From positions 4,964,001 to 5,028,000 of the forward strand of contig CM053162.1 of NCBI GenBank assembly GCA_028571685.1: DNA of 64,000 bases, read 5' to 3'. Position numbers and translations under genes: made by a program. This stretch comes from Heterohyrax brucei (taxonomy: Eukaryota; Chordata; Mammalia; Hyracoidea; Procaviidae). This document shows, piece after piece, positions 1 to 12,384 of the stretch (position 1 is its first letter; every line of letters begins with the position of its first letter). The notes under the pieces are model-generated. The model was not told the DNA's origin. It searched no databases and saw only the letters and a list, made by a program, of their open reading frames with translations.

Positions 1-817
1 CCTGATTATATCATTTGTCCATTGTTTAATTGGGTTATTTGTCTTTTTTCGCTCGATGTTCTGCAGTAGCTTATAGATCATGGGGATTAGAAATTGATCA
101 GATTTGTGATTGCCATTTTTTTCTCCCAGTCTGTAGGTAGTCTTTTTATTCTTTGAGTGAAGTCTTTGGATGAATATAAGTGTTTGATTTTTAGAAGTTC
201 CCAGTTATCTGTTTTCCATTCTGATGTTTGTGCATTGTTAGGAATATTATTTTTAGTCTGTTATGCAGTCTATTAGGGTTCTCAGCATTGTTCTTATTTT
301 TTCTTCTCATATCTTTATTGTTCTAGATTTTCTATTTAGGTCTTTGATCCATTTTGAGTTAGTTTTTGTGCCTGATGTGAGACATGAGTCTTGATTAATT
401 TTTCTCCGGATGGAGATCCAGTTTTCCCAACATCATTTGTTGAACAGACTGTTTTTACCCCAGATCATGGACTTTAGGCCTTTGTCAAATATCAGCTGCT
501 CATATGTGGGTGATACTGTATCTGGGTTCTCTGTTTGTTCCATTGGTCTATGTATCTGTTTTTGTTTCAGTATGAAAAAGTTTCGATTACTATGGCTGTG
601 TACTGGGTTCTAAAGTCAGGTAGTGTGAGACCTCTCACTTTATTCTTCTTCAGTAATGATTTACTTATTTTATTTACTTATTTTTATTTACTTCCCTTTC
701 AATATGAAGTTTGTGATTCATTTCTCCATCTCATTAAAAAACGCCACTGGAATTTGTATTGGGATTGCATCTATCTACAGTTTACTTTGTGTAGAATAGA
801 CAGTTTTACTATGTGAA

Positions 818-1043
818 GCCAGGAGAGATCAGTCCCTGAAGAAGGATATCATGCTAGGTAAACTAGAGGGTGAGTGAAAGAAAGGAAGACTCTAAAGGAG
901 ATAGATTGAAACAGTGGCTGCAACAGTCAGCTTAGGTATTAAAATGGCTGTGCACATGGTGTAGGAGCAAGCAGTTCTTTGTTCTGTTGTTCATAGGGTC
1001 GCTATGAGTCGGACCTGACTCATGAGCATCTAACAACAACATA
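818..1043 (+). mobile_element. RTE LINE, 5'-truncated 3' end
   Basis: This piece of about 225 bp matches the 3' end of the RTE LINE family seen at 7.2 and 53.2 kb, in the opposite orientation. It covers the last ORF codons (the segment corresponding to the reverse strand around 53300-53400). It then has the tail with GGGTCGCTATGAGTCGGA and CTAACAACAACA, which it shares with AfroSINEs. It lies between two non-contiguous parts of L1 A. No clean target-site duplication was seen. Confidence 0.75.
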
Positions 1044-1864
1044 ATTCTTAGCTGGAAGGTGTTTTTCCTTCAAGACTTTGTATATATCATACCACTGCCT
1101 TCTTGCCAGCACGGTTTCTGCTAAGAATCCAAACTTAATCCTACTGATTTTATTTTGTATGCTATTTTTGTTTAACTCTAGCTGCCTGTAAAAGAACTCT
1201 TTAGTTTTGGAAAGTTTGATTATAGTATGTTGTGGTGACTTTCTTTTGTGTCCTATCTTGTGTGGAGCTCTGTAAGCATCTTGGATATTTTCTTGTCAAT
1301 CTGTCATCAACAATTCACTCTGTGTTTTCTATTACTCCCTGCTCTTGTACTCCAGTCACTCATGAATTATTTCTCTTGATAGAGTCCCATATAACTCTTA
1401 GTGTTTTATTTTTAAAATTCTTTTGTCAGATTTTTCCTCAAATACATTGGTGTCTATTGCTTTATCTCATTAATTCTGCATTCTGTTTCTCCAGTTCTGC
1501 TCCTTTGACTTTCTGTTTTGTGTAATTCTGTAATTTTATCCTTAATTTGTTGAATTTCAGATCACTGTTACTGAACCATTTCTTGCAGCCTTTTGAATTT
1601 TTATTATGCTCTGCTGCACTTTGCCTAATCTTCCTGATGTCTTGAAGAACTCTAAACATTAATCTTTTGTATTCTACATCTTATATTTGCAAAGATCTTC
1701 TTTATCTGGAAATTATTTTGATTCTTTATCTGGGGAGTTTCCTGAATCCTCTAGTCAGCTTCTTAAAATGATTTGAGATTAACTGTTGTCTCTGAGTCAT
1801 CTGAAATTTGTAATTTATTTAGATTTGTCTATTGTGTTCTAAAATATATTTTTAGTTTTAAAGT

Positions 1865-2026
1865 CTTCTGGTGGCATAGTTGTGAAATCCTACAGCTGCT
1901 AATCAAATGCTCAGCAGTTCAAATCTACCAGGTACTTCTCAGAAACTCTGTGAGACAATTCTACTCAGTCCTCTAAGGTTACTATGAGTTGAAATCCACT
2001 TGACAGCAGCAGATGTTAGTTCCACA
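1865..2026 (+). mobile_element. AfroSINE (short form) with 20-bp target duplication
   Basis: The copy shows the tRNA-derived head (GGTGGCATAG... GCAGTTCAAATC as a degenerate B box), then the body with a degenerate GGTTACTATGAGTT block. It is flanked by TATATTTTTAGTTTTAAAGT at 1845-1864 and a one-mismatch copy at 2027-2046. The duplication shows it inserted into the 5' region of L1 A. Confidence 0.85.
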
Positions 2027-2821
2027 TATATATTTAGTTTTAAAGTGTCTAAATACAGTCCAAATATGTGTGTGCTAGTTTGATTGCTAGAGCCTTAGAA
2101 ATTCCAATGTCATGTTATCACATGGTTAGAGCTGTATTCAGCTTGGGAGCCCAGTTAGTAAGGATGATTAGTGTGAGCTCTGGTTGCTGGTTGGGTGCAC
2201 CTTGAGAAAGTTAGGGGGAGTTCCCAGCTCAGGGGAAGCAACAGACCTTTTTCTCCATATTTCTCTTTCCAAGTCTGGCAGAATAGTTCACAGGGTACAT
2301 ATAAGGGGGCACACTTCCAGTCCAGTTAGAGCATCAGAGTCTGACCTGGTTGCTGTGCAGAAAAGGGAGGGGAAAGCACTGGGGAAAAAGAGAGAGGATT
2401 AGTCCATAGGAAAGATTGAAATCCAAATGAGTTTGTAATCACTCAGCTTATGACACTCAAATGGAAATCTTTTGCTGTTCTGTAGGGATGACCATCTGAA
2501 GCTCAGCTTCCTACTGAGAAAGAGGCACTCCACTTGCCACTCTGCTTCTCAGTCCACTATGCCACTGCCACAATGCTGCTGCACTGCTGCTGCACTTGCC
2601 ATACTGTCAGTAGCAGGGTTTAGGATTCCACTGAGCCAATTCTGGCTGAACTAGTTGCTTCTGGACCTGCTCTTCCCCCTCAATCATTCATTCCAGTATC
2701 TTGGCTTTCTCACTGATATTCAGGTCTCCTCAAATATCCTACATAATTTGTTAATTTGTTTTTCTTTGTGGTTAGGGGGATCGTGGAATGCATGTGGCTA
2801 CTCCACCATCTTAGTCCTGCC

Positions 2822-3505
2822 TACAAACATTCATTTCAAAATGGAATGTGGAATAATTGATTCTTATTCCCATGTGTGGTTTCACAAGAGCTAATTAAGC
2901 AATTTCTTTGTTGGATTTACTTGAAAAATGTTCCCTCAACCTAACCTGGATTCACAGACATATTCTTGTGCTGGGTACCACAGAGAGAGATGAATGGCAG
3001 CACTATCAGAAGAATAAATTCTAGCGTGAATATTTCATTTTTCATTTCTCATTTATTCAGTACAGACATATTTTCCACGGTCCCTGCACTGCATCAGACA
3101 CCAGAAAGATGGATAGGAATATTAGCCATAGACTTTTGCTATGGTGATGTAACCATGAACACAGAGACACAAATGGAAGAGTGAAAGCAACTGTATCATA
3201 GAAAAAGGAAGAATTCTGTATGTTTAAAGATAAAGCAAGTTTTCCTGAATGGGGAGCATCTCAATGATCCTTTAAAGGAAGATCAGGAATGGAGTCGTAA
3301 GGGAGAAGTATGAGATAAGACAAAGAAGTGTTAGACATACTGTGCAAAGGCTGGAGGCTAGAAAATTGATATCCTCACAGGTAAGGGTGTGTTGTTTGGT
3401 GGGGCTCCATCAAGGGAGTAGGAGGCTAGGAAGAATAAGAAATGTGGCTAGAAATATTGGTTGGGACCTGTCGTCAATAGTTAGTAAGAAAAGGAGTAAG
3501 AAATG
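2822..3505. other. Intergenic stretch, nothing recognised
   Basis: No open frame with codon structure, no repeat family and no RNA gene could be recognised here. It separates L1 A from a MIR and L1 B. Confidence 0.5.
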
Positions 3506-3507
3506 GT

Positions 3508-3656
3508 AGAAAGGCAATGAGCTCAGGAGTCAGACAACGTAAATTCAAGTATCCATTCTAAGAGCTTCAAAAGTCACCAAACTTTTATGATTCTCAGTTT
3601 CTTTTAGGTAGACAAGAGAATGATAAAAGTCACCTTGTTATATTGTTAGATTAAAT
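3508..3656 (+). repeat. MIR SINE
   Basis: The order of landmarks is that of MIR. A GAGCTCAGGAGTCAGACA-like core is followed by a CCAAACTTTTATGATTCTCAGTTTC block, equivalent to the 'tcagtttcctcatctg' segment, and then by a region ending with TAGATTAAAT. Divergence is high, as expected for this pre-eutherian SINE. Confidence 0.65.
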
Positions 3657-3683
3657 TTCTGATTTTTGTTTTTATGGTTGAGC

Positions 3684-6600
3684 TGTTTTTGTTGTTGTGA
3701 TTGAGTGAAACTTTACAGACAATTCAATTGTGTACATCCACCTATCTGCATCTCCCTCTGCTCTCCTTGCATGGTGACAGCACACCACTCCTCCTTTCCA
3801 TTCTGTACATGTCATATCCTCTTAACAATCTCCTGTCCACTCCCCTCTGGTAGGAGGCCAGTAGGACGACATCCTACAGATGCATAGAACCACGAAGTGC
3901 AGGCATGATATGGTCACTCTGTGTCCCTGAGTCCAATCCATTCCTATCTGAAGCCTTGACCTCAGTAATGATCTGTGATCAGGAGCAGCATCAGGTCTAG
4001 CATCCACACACCCAAGGGAACTCCCAGGCCTTCAGACCACCAATTGCAGTCTTTTAGTGGAATTCTTGGAGTGCACCCCTTTTTTTCTCGAATTGCCAAT
4101 GGAACTCAACATTGTGAGTCCCAACACCGATCATAGCTATCATGGGTGGTGGCCAGGCACCATTTGGGTCTTCTGGTCACATGTTGATATAGTCACACAT
4201 TCATGTGGGTCCTTCTGTCTTCTGGGCTCTCTTCTCTCATGTCATTGATGTCTTTGGTGATCATCAATTCCAGCTGAGTTGGGACGATTTGGTGTACCTC
4301 AGATGGCAGTGTGCTAACTTTTAAGACCTCAGATGCCACACACCAATATGGGGTGCAGAAGACTATCTTAGCAATAGGCCAGTTATGCCGATTGGTCTCA
4401 GTGTACACTGAGAGGGTAGTCCACAGGCCCCTGCACCTGATACTCTATCCTTGCATTATTGGGTTAAGATTGGAAGAATTGTCAGGTTATGTTGCAGCCC
4501 AGTTAAGATGACCTTCTTTCTAACGTGTGCTGTCACTGATTTCGCCCAACCAAATTTCTAGCAACTATCTAATCTATAACCAACCCTCTCCTTCCTTCCC
4601 TCCCCTCCACTGCAGCCATCAGAGTCTTTTCTTCTGTACATGAGTCTGTTTTTAAGTCCTTACAGTAGAGGTCTCATACAATATTTGTGTGTGTGCCATT
4701 GACTGATTTCACTCAACATAATGTCTTCCAGTTCAAGCCAGGTTATGAGACACTTCCTAAAATCATCATTCTCCTTTATCATTACATAGTGTTCCACTGA
4801 GTACATATACCAGTTTGTTTATCCATTCATCTGTTTTTGGGCAGCTGGGTTGATTCCATATTTTTGCTATTGTGGACTATGCTGTAATAAACATTTGTGT
4901 GAATGTATCTGTTCATGTGGCTGCCTTTGCTTCTATAGGATATATTCCAAGCACTGGGATTACTAGCTGGGATTACCAGCTTTTTAAGGAAGCACCAGAT
5001 TGCTTTCCAAAGAGGTAATACCATTTTGCAATCCCACCAGCAGTGTAGGAGAGTTCCAATTTCTCCACAGCCTTTCCAGTTTTTGTTGTTTTGTGTTTTT
5101 GGATCATGGCCAACCTTGCTGGGGAGAGATGGTATCTCATTGTCGTTTGGGTTTAGATTTCTTTAATAGCTAATGATAGTCAGCATTTCAGCATGCATCT
5201 TTTGGCTGTCTGGATATTTAGAGAAGTGTCTGTCCACTTCCTTTGCCCAATTTTTAATTGAGTTATTTATCTTTTTCTTGTTGATATTTTGCAGTACCTT
5301 GTAGATTATAAAGATCAGATGTTGGTCTGACTCATAGTTGCCAAATATATTTTCCCATTCTGTAGATGGTCTTTTAATTCTTTTGATAAAGTTGTTGGAT
5401 GAGCAAAAGTATTTGATTCTTAGTAGTCTCCATTTATCTATTTTCTGTTGATTGTACTTTGTTAGATTTTGAAGTCTGTCTAAGTTATGCATTAAAACAT
5501 CCATCGCTGATTCTATTTTTTCTTGCATGATCTTTATCATTTTAGGTTGGATATTTAGGTCTTTTATCCAATTTGAGTTGTTTTTGGTGTAAGGTGTGAG
5601 ATGTGGGTCTTGTTTCAGTTTCGCAGATGGACATCTAACTGTGCCAGCCCCATTTGTTAAAGAGATTATTTTTACCCCAGTTTACAATCTTAAGGCCTCT
5701 GTATGATATCAACTGTTCATAGGAGGATGGTGGCATATCTGGGGCCTCAACTCTGTTTCATTGGTCTATATGTCTCTTTTTTTTACGAGTACCAGGAAGT
5801 TTTGACTACTGTAGCAGTGGAATAGGTTATAAAGTTGGGTAGTGAGAGGCCTCCAAGTGTGTTCTTCTTCAGCTGTGCTTTCCTTATCTGGGATTTCTTC
5901 TCTTTCCAAACAAAGTTGGTGATTTGTTTCTCCATCTCATTAAAAACTGTCACCAAAATTTGTATTGTGATTGCATTGTATATGTAGATCACTTTGGGAA
6001 AAATAGACATTTTCACAATGTTAAGTCTTCCAATCCATGAGCACGGTATTTCTCTTCATTTATGTAAGTCTGTCTTAGTTTCTTACAGTAGGGTTTTGTA
6101 ATTCTCTCTGTATAGGTCTCTTATTGCTCTAGTTAGATTTATTCCTAGGTATTTTATTTTCCTGGGGGCTCTGGTAAATGGCCTTGATTTGGTGATTTCT
6201 TCTTGAATGATCTCTTTGTTGATTTAAAGGAATCCCACTAACTTATTTATGTTTATCTTGTATCCTGATACTTTGCTGAACATTTCTATTAGTTCCAGTA
6301 GTTTACTTATGGATTCTACAGAATTCCCTCAGTATACAATCATATCATTTGCAGATAGGGAGATTTTTACTTCTTCTTTGCCAATGCAGATGTCTTTTAT
6401 TTCTTTGTCTTACCTAACTGCTCTGGCCAGAACTTATAGTACAATACTGAACAGGAGAGATGAGAGTGGGCATCCTTGTCTAGTTCCCATTCACAAGGGG
6501 AATTGTTTCAGTCTCTCTTCATTCAGGTGGTTGACTTTGTGTAGATTTTATTGCATTGAGGAATTTGCCTTCTATTCCTGTTTGGCTGAGAATTTTTAGC

Positions 6601-7177
6601 ATGAATGGATGTTGGACTTTGTTAAATACCTTTTCTGCATCAACTGACAAAATCAGGTGATTCTTATCTTTTATATTATTTATGTGGTTGATCACATTAA
6701 TTGATTTCTGATGTTGAATCAGCCTCGTATCCCAGGTATGAATCCAACTTGGTAATGATGAATTATTTTTTTGAGATGCTGTTGAATTGTCTCGGCATGG
6801 AGGTTCTAAAAGAGAGGGTGGAGGGGACGTGGTGCTCTCAGTCTGGGGCCAGGCTCTCTAATTGTGGCTATTCTGACTGCCGATCACTTCATTACTGCAG
6901 CTCAGCATAGCTGCTGGTTAAGCCCATCCCCCACCTGCCAGCCAACAAGAAGAAAAAAAGAAGTTAAAAATTTCAGTTAGCTTCAGTCCAACTGAGCTAG
7001 CCAATTCAACCAGAGTGGAGCTCAGCAAAAAACATGAAGTTTTCCACTCAGTACTGTGTAGTCCACACTGACAGCTCCATGCCATGTCCTGGGGCTCACT
7101 GGGTTTCAGAAAGCTCCATTTAATTATCAGAAGGAATTAAGCAGATTGTCTAATCTGACATCATGACTCTGCCCCCC
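3684..7177 (-). mobile_element. L1 LINE B, 5'UTR fused to ORF2 by deletion
   Basis: On the reverse strand the element runs from a 5' end near 7177 to a 3' end near 3684. The 3'UTR occupies about 3684-4740. The C-terminal ORF2 region lies at about 4740-5600 and the RT/thumb part continues to about 6785. Frame remnants include reverse-strand pieces at 5163-5540 and 5783-6016. At about 6785 the ORF2 sequence stops inside the RT domain. The next 390 bp are 5'UTR, recognisable because the block at 7030-7170 parallels the 5'UTR of element D at 39770-39940. The ORF2 N-terminus, the endonuclease and all of ORF1 are therefore absent. No intact coding sequence remains. Confidence 0.85.
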
Positions 7178-7237
7178 GACTCTTGATAAACCATCTATGA
7201 CGGGAATTGATGGGATACCAATTGCTTTTTTTGGTTT

Positions 7238-9940
7238 TGTTGTTGCTGTTATTAGTTGCCAGTGAAGTTGGTTTCTACTCTTAGTGATTCATAATACAAC
7301 AGAACAAAACACTACCAAGTCCTGCAACCTCCTCATAATCACTGTTAAGCTTGAGGCCAGTTTTACAGCCACTGCGTTAATCTGTCTTACTTAGGGTCTT
7401 TCTCTCTTTCACTGACCCTCTGTTTTATCAAGCATAATGTCCTTCTCCGGGGAGTGCTCCTTCATCGTAGCATGTCCAAAATACATGAGTCAGTCTTGTC
7501 ATCCTTGTTTCTAAGGAACATTCTGACTTTACATCTTCTAAGATAGAACTGTTACTTCTTTTGGCAGTCCAAGGTATATTCCATATTCTACACCAGCACC
7601 ACAAATCAAAGGTGTCATATTTTTTTGGTCTTCCTTATTCACTGTCCAGCTTATGAGGCAATTGAAAATATCATGGCTTGGGTCAGGTTCACATCAGTCT
7701 TCAAGGTGACATCTTTGCCATTTGACACTTTCAAGGCATCTTTTATGGTACATTGGCCCAATACAATGCATACTTTGACTATTTTTAAAGCTGTTTCTGT
7801 GAGTGTTGATTATGGACCCAAGTAAAATGAGATCCCAGACAACATCATCTTTTCTGCATTAATCATGATGTTTATTGGTACAATTATGAGGATTTTTGTT
7901 TTCTTTATGCTGAAGTATAATCCACACTAAGGGCTATTTCCTTTGATCCTCATCAATAAGTACTTCTATCCAGTTTCAGCAAGCAAGACTATGTCATCTG
8001 CATAACCAAGTATTAAGCAGATTTCCTTCAATACTGATGACCCATTCTTCTTCATATAAACGAGCTTCTCTGGTTATTTATCCAGCATGAAGATTGAATC
8101 AGCATGGTGAAAAGATACAACCCTGACATACAATTTTCCTGCTTTTAAACCATGCAGTGTCCCCTTGTTCTGTCTGAACAACTTCCTCTTGATCTGTGTG
8201 CAGATTCCTCATGAGCACAATCAAATGTTCCAGAATTTCCAGTCTTCCCAATGCTATCCATAATATATTGTGATCCAAGCAGTTAAATGCTTTTGCATAG
8301 TCAATAAAACATCTTTCTGGTACTCTCAGCCAGGGTCCATCTGTCATCAGCAATAATATCCCTGTTTGCACATACTATTGTGAATCCAGCTTGAATTTCT
8401 GGCAATTCCTTGTCAGTGCACTGCTGCAGCAAATTTTGAATGATCTTCACCAAAATTCTACTTCAATGTCAGGTTAATGATGCTGTTCAATAATTTCTGC
8501 ATTTGGTTGGATGAACTTCTTTGAAATAAGAGTAAATATGGACCTCTTAAAATTGGTTTGAGAGAAGTAGATGTCTTCCAAATTTTTTGACAGACAAGTG
8601 AGCACTTTCAACGCTATATCCCTTTGTTGAAACATCTTAACTGGCATTTCATCAGCTCTTGGAGCCTTGTTCTCTGTGAGTGCTTTCATTGCAGCTTAGA
8701 CTTCTTTCAGTGTCATCAGTTCCTGATCCTATGCCACATACTGAATATTGACCAGTTCTTTTTGGCACAGTTGTTCTGTGTATTCTTTCCATCTTCTTTT
8801 GATGTTTATTTCATCCTCCAATATTTTGCCCACAAAATACTTCAATATTCCCACTGTGGGCTTGCATTTTTTTCTTCCATTTTTTCAGTTTGAGAAATGC
8901 CAAGAGTGTTCTTCCTTTTTGGTTTTCTGTCTCTAGGAGTTTGCAATTTCATTGTAATACTTTACCTTGTCTCCTCAACCCACTCTTTGAAATTTTCTGT
9001 TCATCACCATTTACTTGCTTCACTTGCTTTAACTACTCAACATTCAAGAGCAAGTTTCCAAGTCTTTTCTGACATTCATTTTGTTTTCTTTCTTTCCTTT
9101 CTTTCTAATCACCTCTTGATTTCTTCATGTATGATACGCTTGGTATCATTCCTCAACTTGTCTTTTCTTTGGTCTTCAGTGTTCAGTGTGTCAAATGTAT
9201 TCTTGTGACTGGTCTCCAAATTCAGGTAGGATGTATTCAAGCCTTTGGCTTTTGTGGACTTCTCTAATTTTCTCTAGCTTCAACTTGAATGTGTATATGA
9301 ACAATTAGTGGTCCATTCTGTAGTTGGTGCCTGGCTCTGTTTTGACTGATGATAGTCATCTTTTTCACTGCGTCTTTCCACAGATGTAGCTGACTTGATT
9401 CTTGTATATTCCATCTGGCCAAGGTCACATATATAGCTGCTGTTTATGTTATTAAAAAAGATGTTTTCAATGAAACACTCATTGGTCTTGCAAAATTCTA
9501 TCATGCAGTTGCCGGCATCATTTAAATCATCATTGTTATCAGTGTACTCTGCTCGTGTATTTGGTCAATTCTAGACTGTAGAAATCAGTAAAATGTTCAG
9601 TTTTAGTGCTCAACTTTTAATAATATTCTTAGTAACTGTCTTCCTTGTAGGTGTATGTATATTAATTATCCCATCATTGACAGGATTGTGCTTCTAGATA
9701 GATCTTGAAATTCTCTTTTTGATGTCATTGCTCTTCAGGTTTTCATTCCCAGTGTAGTAGACGATACATGAATGTCTGATTCAAAATAACCAATATCGGT
9801 TCATTTCAGCTCACTATTGCCTAGGATGTCTACATAATATGTTGCATTTCGTTTTTAACAATTTTCAATTTTCCTAGATTCATACTTCATACGTTTCACA
9901 TTCTAATTTTTAATGGACACTTACAGCTATTTTTTCTTAT
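7238..9940 (-). mobile_element. RTE-type LINE, near full length, decayed
   Basis: On the reverse strand the order is an endonuclease-like N-terminal region (about 9900-9270), then the linker, the reverse transcriptase, and a short 3' tail near 7240. The RT is recognised by a FIDYAKAFNCLDHN segment in the frame at 8099-8371, and by the catalytic YADD codons at 7993-8004, followed by IVLL. The C-terminal part with the 'YFGH'-like region lies near 7450-7500. Frameshifts and stops break it throughout, so it cannot encode an active protein. Layout and motifs fit the RTE clade (BovB-like) known from afrotherians. The 3' tail resembles that of AfroSINE. Confidence 0.85.
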
Positions 9941-9951
9941 TTTAAGAAATA

Positions 9952-10160
9952 AAAACAAAACTTATTGCCATAAAGTGAATTCAAATTCATAGCTACCTTA
10001 CATTTTAGAGCAAAACTGCCTCCCTGGGGTTTCCTAGGCAGTAATTTTTATGGAAGAAGATTGCCACATTTTTCTCCCATGGAGTAGCTGGTAGATTCAA
10101 ACTACTGACTTGTTGGTTAGGAGCAAAACTAGAAGGCACTACTATTGCCCCTGCAGCACC
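9952..10160 (-). mobile_element. AfroSINE, long form
   Basis: The antisense order is tail, body (a CTGCC...GGGGTTTCC block), then an extra ~45-bp middle segment with GAAGAAGATTGCCACATTTT. The tRNA-like head follows (GTAGATTCAAACTACTGACT, the B-box side). The middle segment marks the ancestral long form; most other copies here lack it. Confidence 0.75.
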
Positions 10161-10163
10161 TAG

Positions 10164-10299
10164 CCAAACCAGAAACCAAACCCAGTACCTTTGACTTGGT
10201 TCCAACTTACAATGATCATATAGGATAGACTAGAACTGCCCCATTGAGTTTCCAAGGAGCAGCTGGCAGATTCACACTGTCAACCTTTTGGTTAGCATC
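10164..10299 (-). mobile_element. AfroSINE, 3' part, split by MaLR-like element
   Basis: This is the short form in antisense, running from the AAACCAAACCCAG tail to the head segment CAACCTTTTGGTTAGCATC. The sequence stops abruptly at GCATC (10295-10299) and resumes at 12385 with GCATCCAAGCTC, completing the tRNA-like head up to about 12418. The interruption is the LTR element at 10300-12384. Confidence 0.88.
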
Positions 10300-10809
10300 T
10301 ATTTTAGTCAGCTAGTGCTACTCTAACAGAAATACCACAGAGTGAATGGCTTTAACAAAGAAAGGTTTATTCTTACACAGTCCAATAGGCTATAAGTCCA
10401 AATTCAGGATGTCCAGTCCAGGGGAAGGCTTTCCCACTTGTCAACTCTGGAGGAAAGTCTGGTATTGCATCAGTCTTTGTCTACGGAACATCTTGGTGCA
10501 CGAACCTCAGGTCTAAAGGACGCGTTTTTCTCCCAGTGCTGCTAGCTTTATGGTGTGAGGTTCTCAATTCTCTGCTTGCTTCTATTTCCTTTTATCTCTT
10601 GCAAGAAGAAAGGATTAAGAGCAGTTCAACTCCCTTTACAGAGGAGCAGGAGGCTGATCCTACGACAGGATTTACAGTCCCACCCTAATCCTTTAACATA
10701 CAGCATAGGAAAAAAATCACAAAATGGAAGACAATCATAGAATATCAGGAATCCTGGCCCAGCCACATGGCTACACCTATTTTGGGGGGACACAATTCCA
10801 TCCATGACA
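10300..10809 (-). repeat. 3' LTR of the MaLR-like element
   Basis: This LTR is about 510 bp. Read on the reverse strand, a polyadenylation hexamer AATAAA is preserved (plus-strand TTTATT at 10366-10371). It lies about 70 bp from the element's 3' end, the normal place in this LTR class. The terminal TG/CA is mutated at the outer end (TA on the plus strand). Confidence 0.82.
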
Positions 10810-11857
10810 TACCACCCTTTGGCAGCCGAAAAATTACATCTTTGAAACATGTAACACATTCATCACATCATAGCAAAATCATGTCTATGCCATATGATAG
10901 AGGTCTTAAATCAGTTCCAAGTCCAAAATACAAAAATTCTTCTACATCTGTGAAACCTAGAATGTAAGTTTTCTGCCTCTAAAGGTACAATGGCAGAACA
11001 GGCAGGTTAGACATTCCATTACAAATGGGAGAAATTGCATGGAAAGAAGGCATTAACAAGCAACAAGTAAGTCAGCCAGAACATGTTACATTAGCCCTCA
11101 AAGCTTTCAAAATACCTTTATATTTTCTTAGACATTCTACACAATGGCCTGGCCCTCCAGACTCTAGGTATTGGCCACATTCTCCTTATAGGGTAGAGAC
11201 CCCAGCCCTGTGCTACAGCTCTGTCTTAAAGGCCCATTTGGACAGAAACTCTGCCCCACCAGCTTTATGTACACCCTATGCCCAACTGAGTGGCAATTCC
11301 ACTCTCACAAAACACAGAAATCCCTGACTCCACCTTTTCAAACCCCTGAAGTCACAGCCATACTTTTTGAGACTGAGGCAGCTCAGCTTCTCAAGTGCTT
11401 TGTCTCTTCAGCTTCTGCTTCCTGTGGCCTCATGTTCCAGGCGCTAGGCCAGCCATCTGTCCTGCAGGAACAAGTGTTCCAAAGCTCTGTCGCTCCACTG
11501 ATTCAACTGCCCAGACACACCTCACTCAGCTAAGAAGCCTCCTGCATAAAGGCACTCAACTCTCTTGCTCTGTGGGTCAGCAAGGCTAGTTGCACAGATT
11601 CAAGTGCCCAGAGGCACCCTGCTTCGCCAGGAAAACTGTGCACAGGCACTTAGCTCTCTTGCTCCACAGGTCAGCTCTAGCACCGCCTCTGGTTCTGCTG
11701 CTGCTGCCACCACTCATTTCTCACGATCTGCTACTTCTTCAGTGTTAACAGCTGTCATTGGTTCCTTCTGAGTCTCCTATCCATTCATAGTTTCAAAACC
11801 ACTTCCATATTGTAGGTATTTGTTAGAGCATCACCCCACTCTTGTGGTACAAAATTC
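10810..11857 (-). other. MaLR-like internal region, non-coding
   Basis: About 1.05 kb lies between the two LTRs. Open frames on either strand are short and show no gag, protease, RT or integrase motif. On the reverse strand it begins next to the 5' LTR with a GTACCACAAGAGTGGGGTG segment where a primer-binding site would be expected. It ends near 10825 in a short purine-rich run (AAAGGGTGG) that could be the polypurine tract. Both site assignments are tentative. Confidence 0.65.
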
Positions 11858-12384
11858 TGTTTTTGTCAGTTAGCGCTGCTCTAACAGAAGTACCACAGAG
11901 TGGATGGCTTTAACAAAGGAGGGTTCATTCTTTCACAGACCAGTAGGCTACAAGTCGAAATTCAGGATGTCCATACCAGGGGAAGGCTTTCCCCCTTGTC
12001 GGCTCTGGAGGAAAGTCCAGTATTGCATCAGTCTTTGTCCAGGGAGCGTCTTGGCTCAGGAACCTCAGGTACTGAAGGACGCTCTCTACTCCTGGTGCTG
12101 CTTGCTTGATGGTATGAGGTTCGCAGTTCTCTACTTGCTTCCCTTTCCTTTTGTCTCTTGCAAGCTGAAAGAATTAAGGATGGTGCAAGCCACACTCCAG
12201 AGAAACTCCTTTCACAGAGAAACAGGAAGGTGGTCCTGTGAAGGGATTTACAGTCCCACCCTAATTCTTTAACATACAGCACAGGAAAATCACAAAATGG
12301 AGGACAATCATAAAATATTGGGGATCATGGCTCAGTCACATGGGCTACACATATTTTGGAGGGGACACAATTCAATTCATGACA
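11858..12384 (-). repeat. 5' LTR of the MaLR-like element
   Basis: This LTR is about 527 bp and alignable by eye along its length with 10300-10809. The hexamer position is mutated here (TTCATT on the plus strand near 11925). As both LTRs were identical at insertion, their differences record the time since insertion. Confidence 0.82.

Larger units (their letters stand above)
1..2821 (-). mobile_element. L1 LINE A, degraded, internally deleted
   Basis: Positions 1-817 are the antisense of the C-terminal half of L1 ORF2, downstream of the RT core. They align by eye with the same part of element D near 34.4-35.1 kb. Positions 1044-1775 are antisense ORF1, including the conserved stretch around 1047-1120 that matches 38140-38220. 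From there to 2821 lies the 5'UTR, ending in a block (about 2800-2821) that resembles the 5' ends of the other L1s here. No open frame exceeds about 100 codons. The RT and endonuclease parts that should lie between the two halves are missing, and an RTE tail sits exactly at the junction. The left end runs off the window. It could also be two separate L1 fragments. Confidence 0.85.
10300..12384 (-). mobile_element. Complete MaLR-like LTR retrotransposon (LTR-internal-LTR)
   Basis: Two similar LTRs flank about 1.05 kb of internal sequence, and the whole is bracketed by a perfect 5-bp duplication, GCATC, at 10295-10299 and 12385-12389. Five bp is the duplication size of ERVL/MaLR integrases. The LTRs resemble the MLT1 group: a TGTCATGAATTGAATTGTG-type start and a GGTACTTCTGTTAGAGCAG-type end when read on the reverse strand. 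The internal part shows no gag or pol frame, as expected for this non-autonomous class. Its start (reverse of about 11740-11857) matches the internal start of the second element at 50909. Host DNA is an AfroSINE, so the insertion postdates that SINE. Confidence 0.88.

Noticed and set aside
8624-9208. Plus-strand frames of 60-103 codons rich in Phe, Ser and Leu
   Set aside because: They are antisense shadows of the RTE ORF, whose reverse-strand motifs (YADD, FIDYAKAF) are unambiguous.
11025-11771. Overlapping 64-107 codon frames on the plus strand
   Set aside because: They lie in the antisense of the MaLR-like internal region, overlap in different frames and contain no recognised motif.
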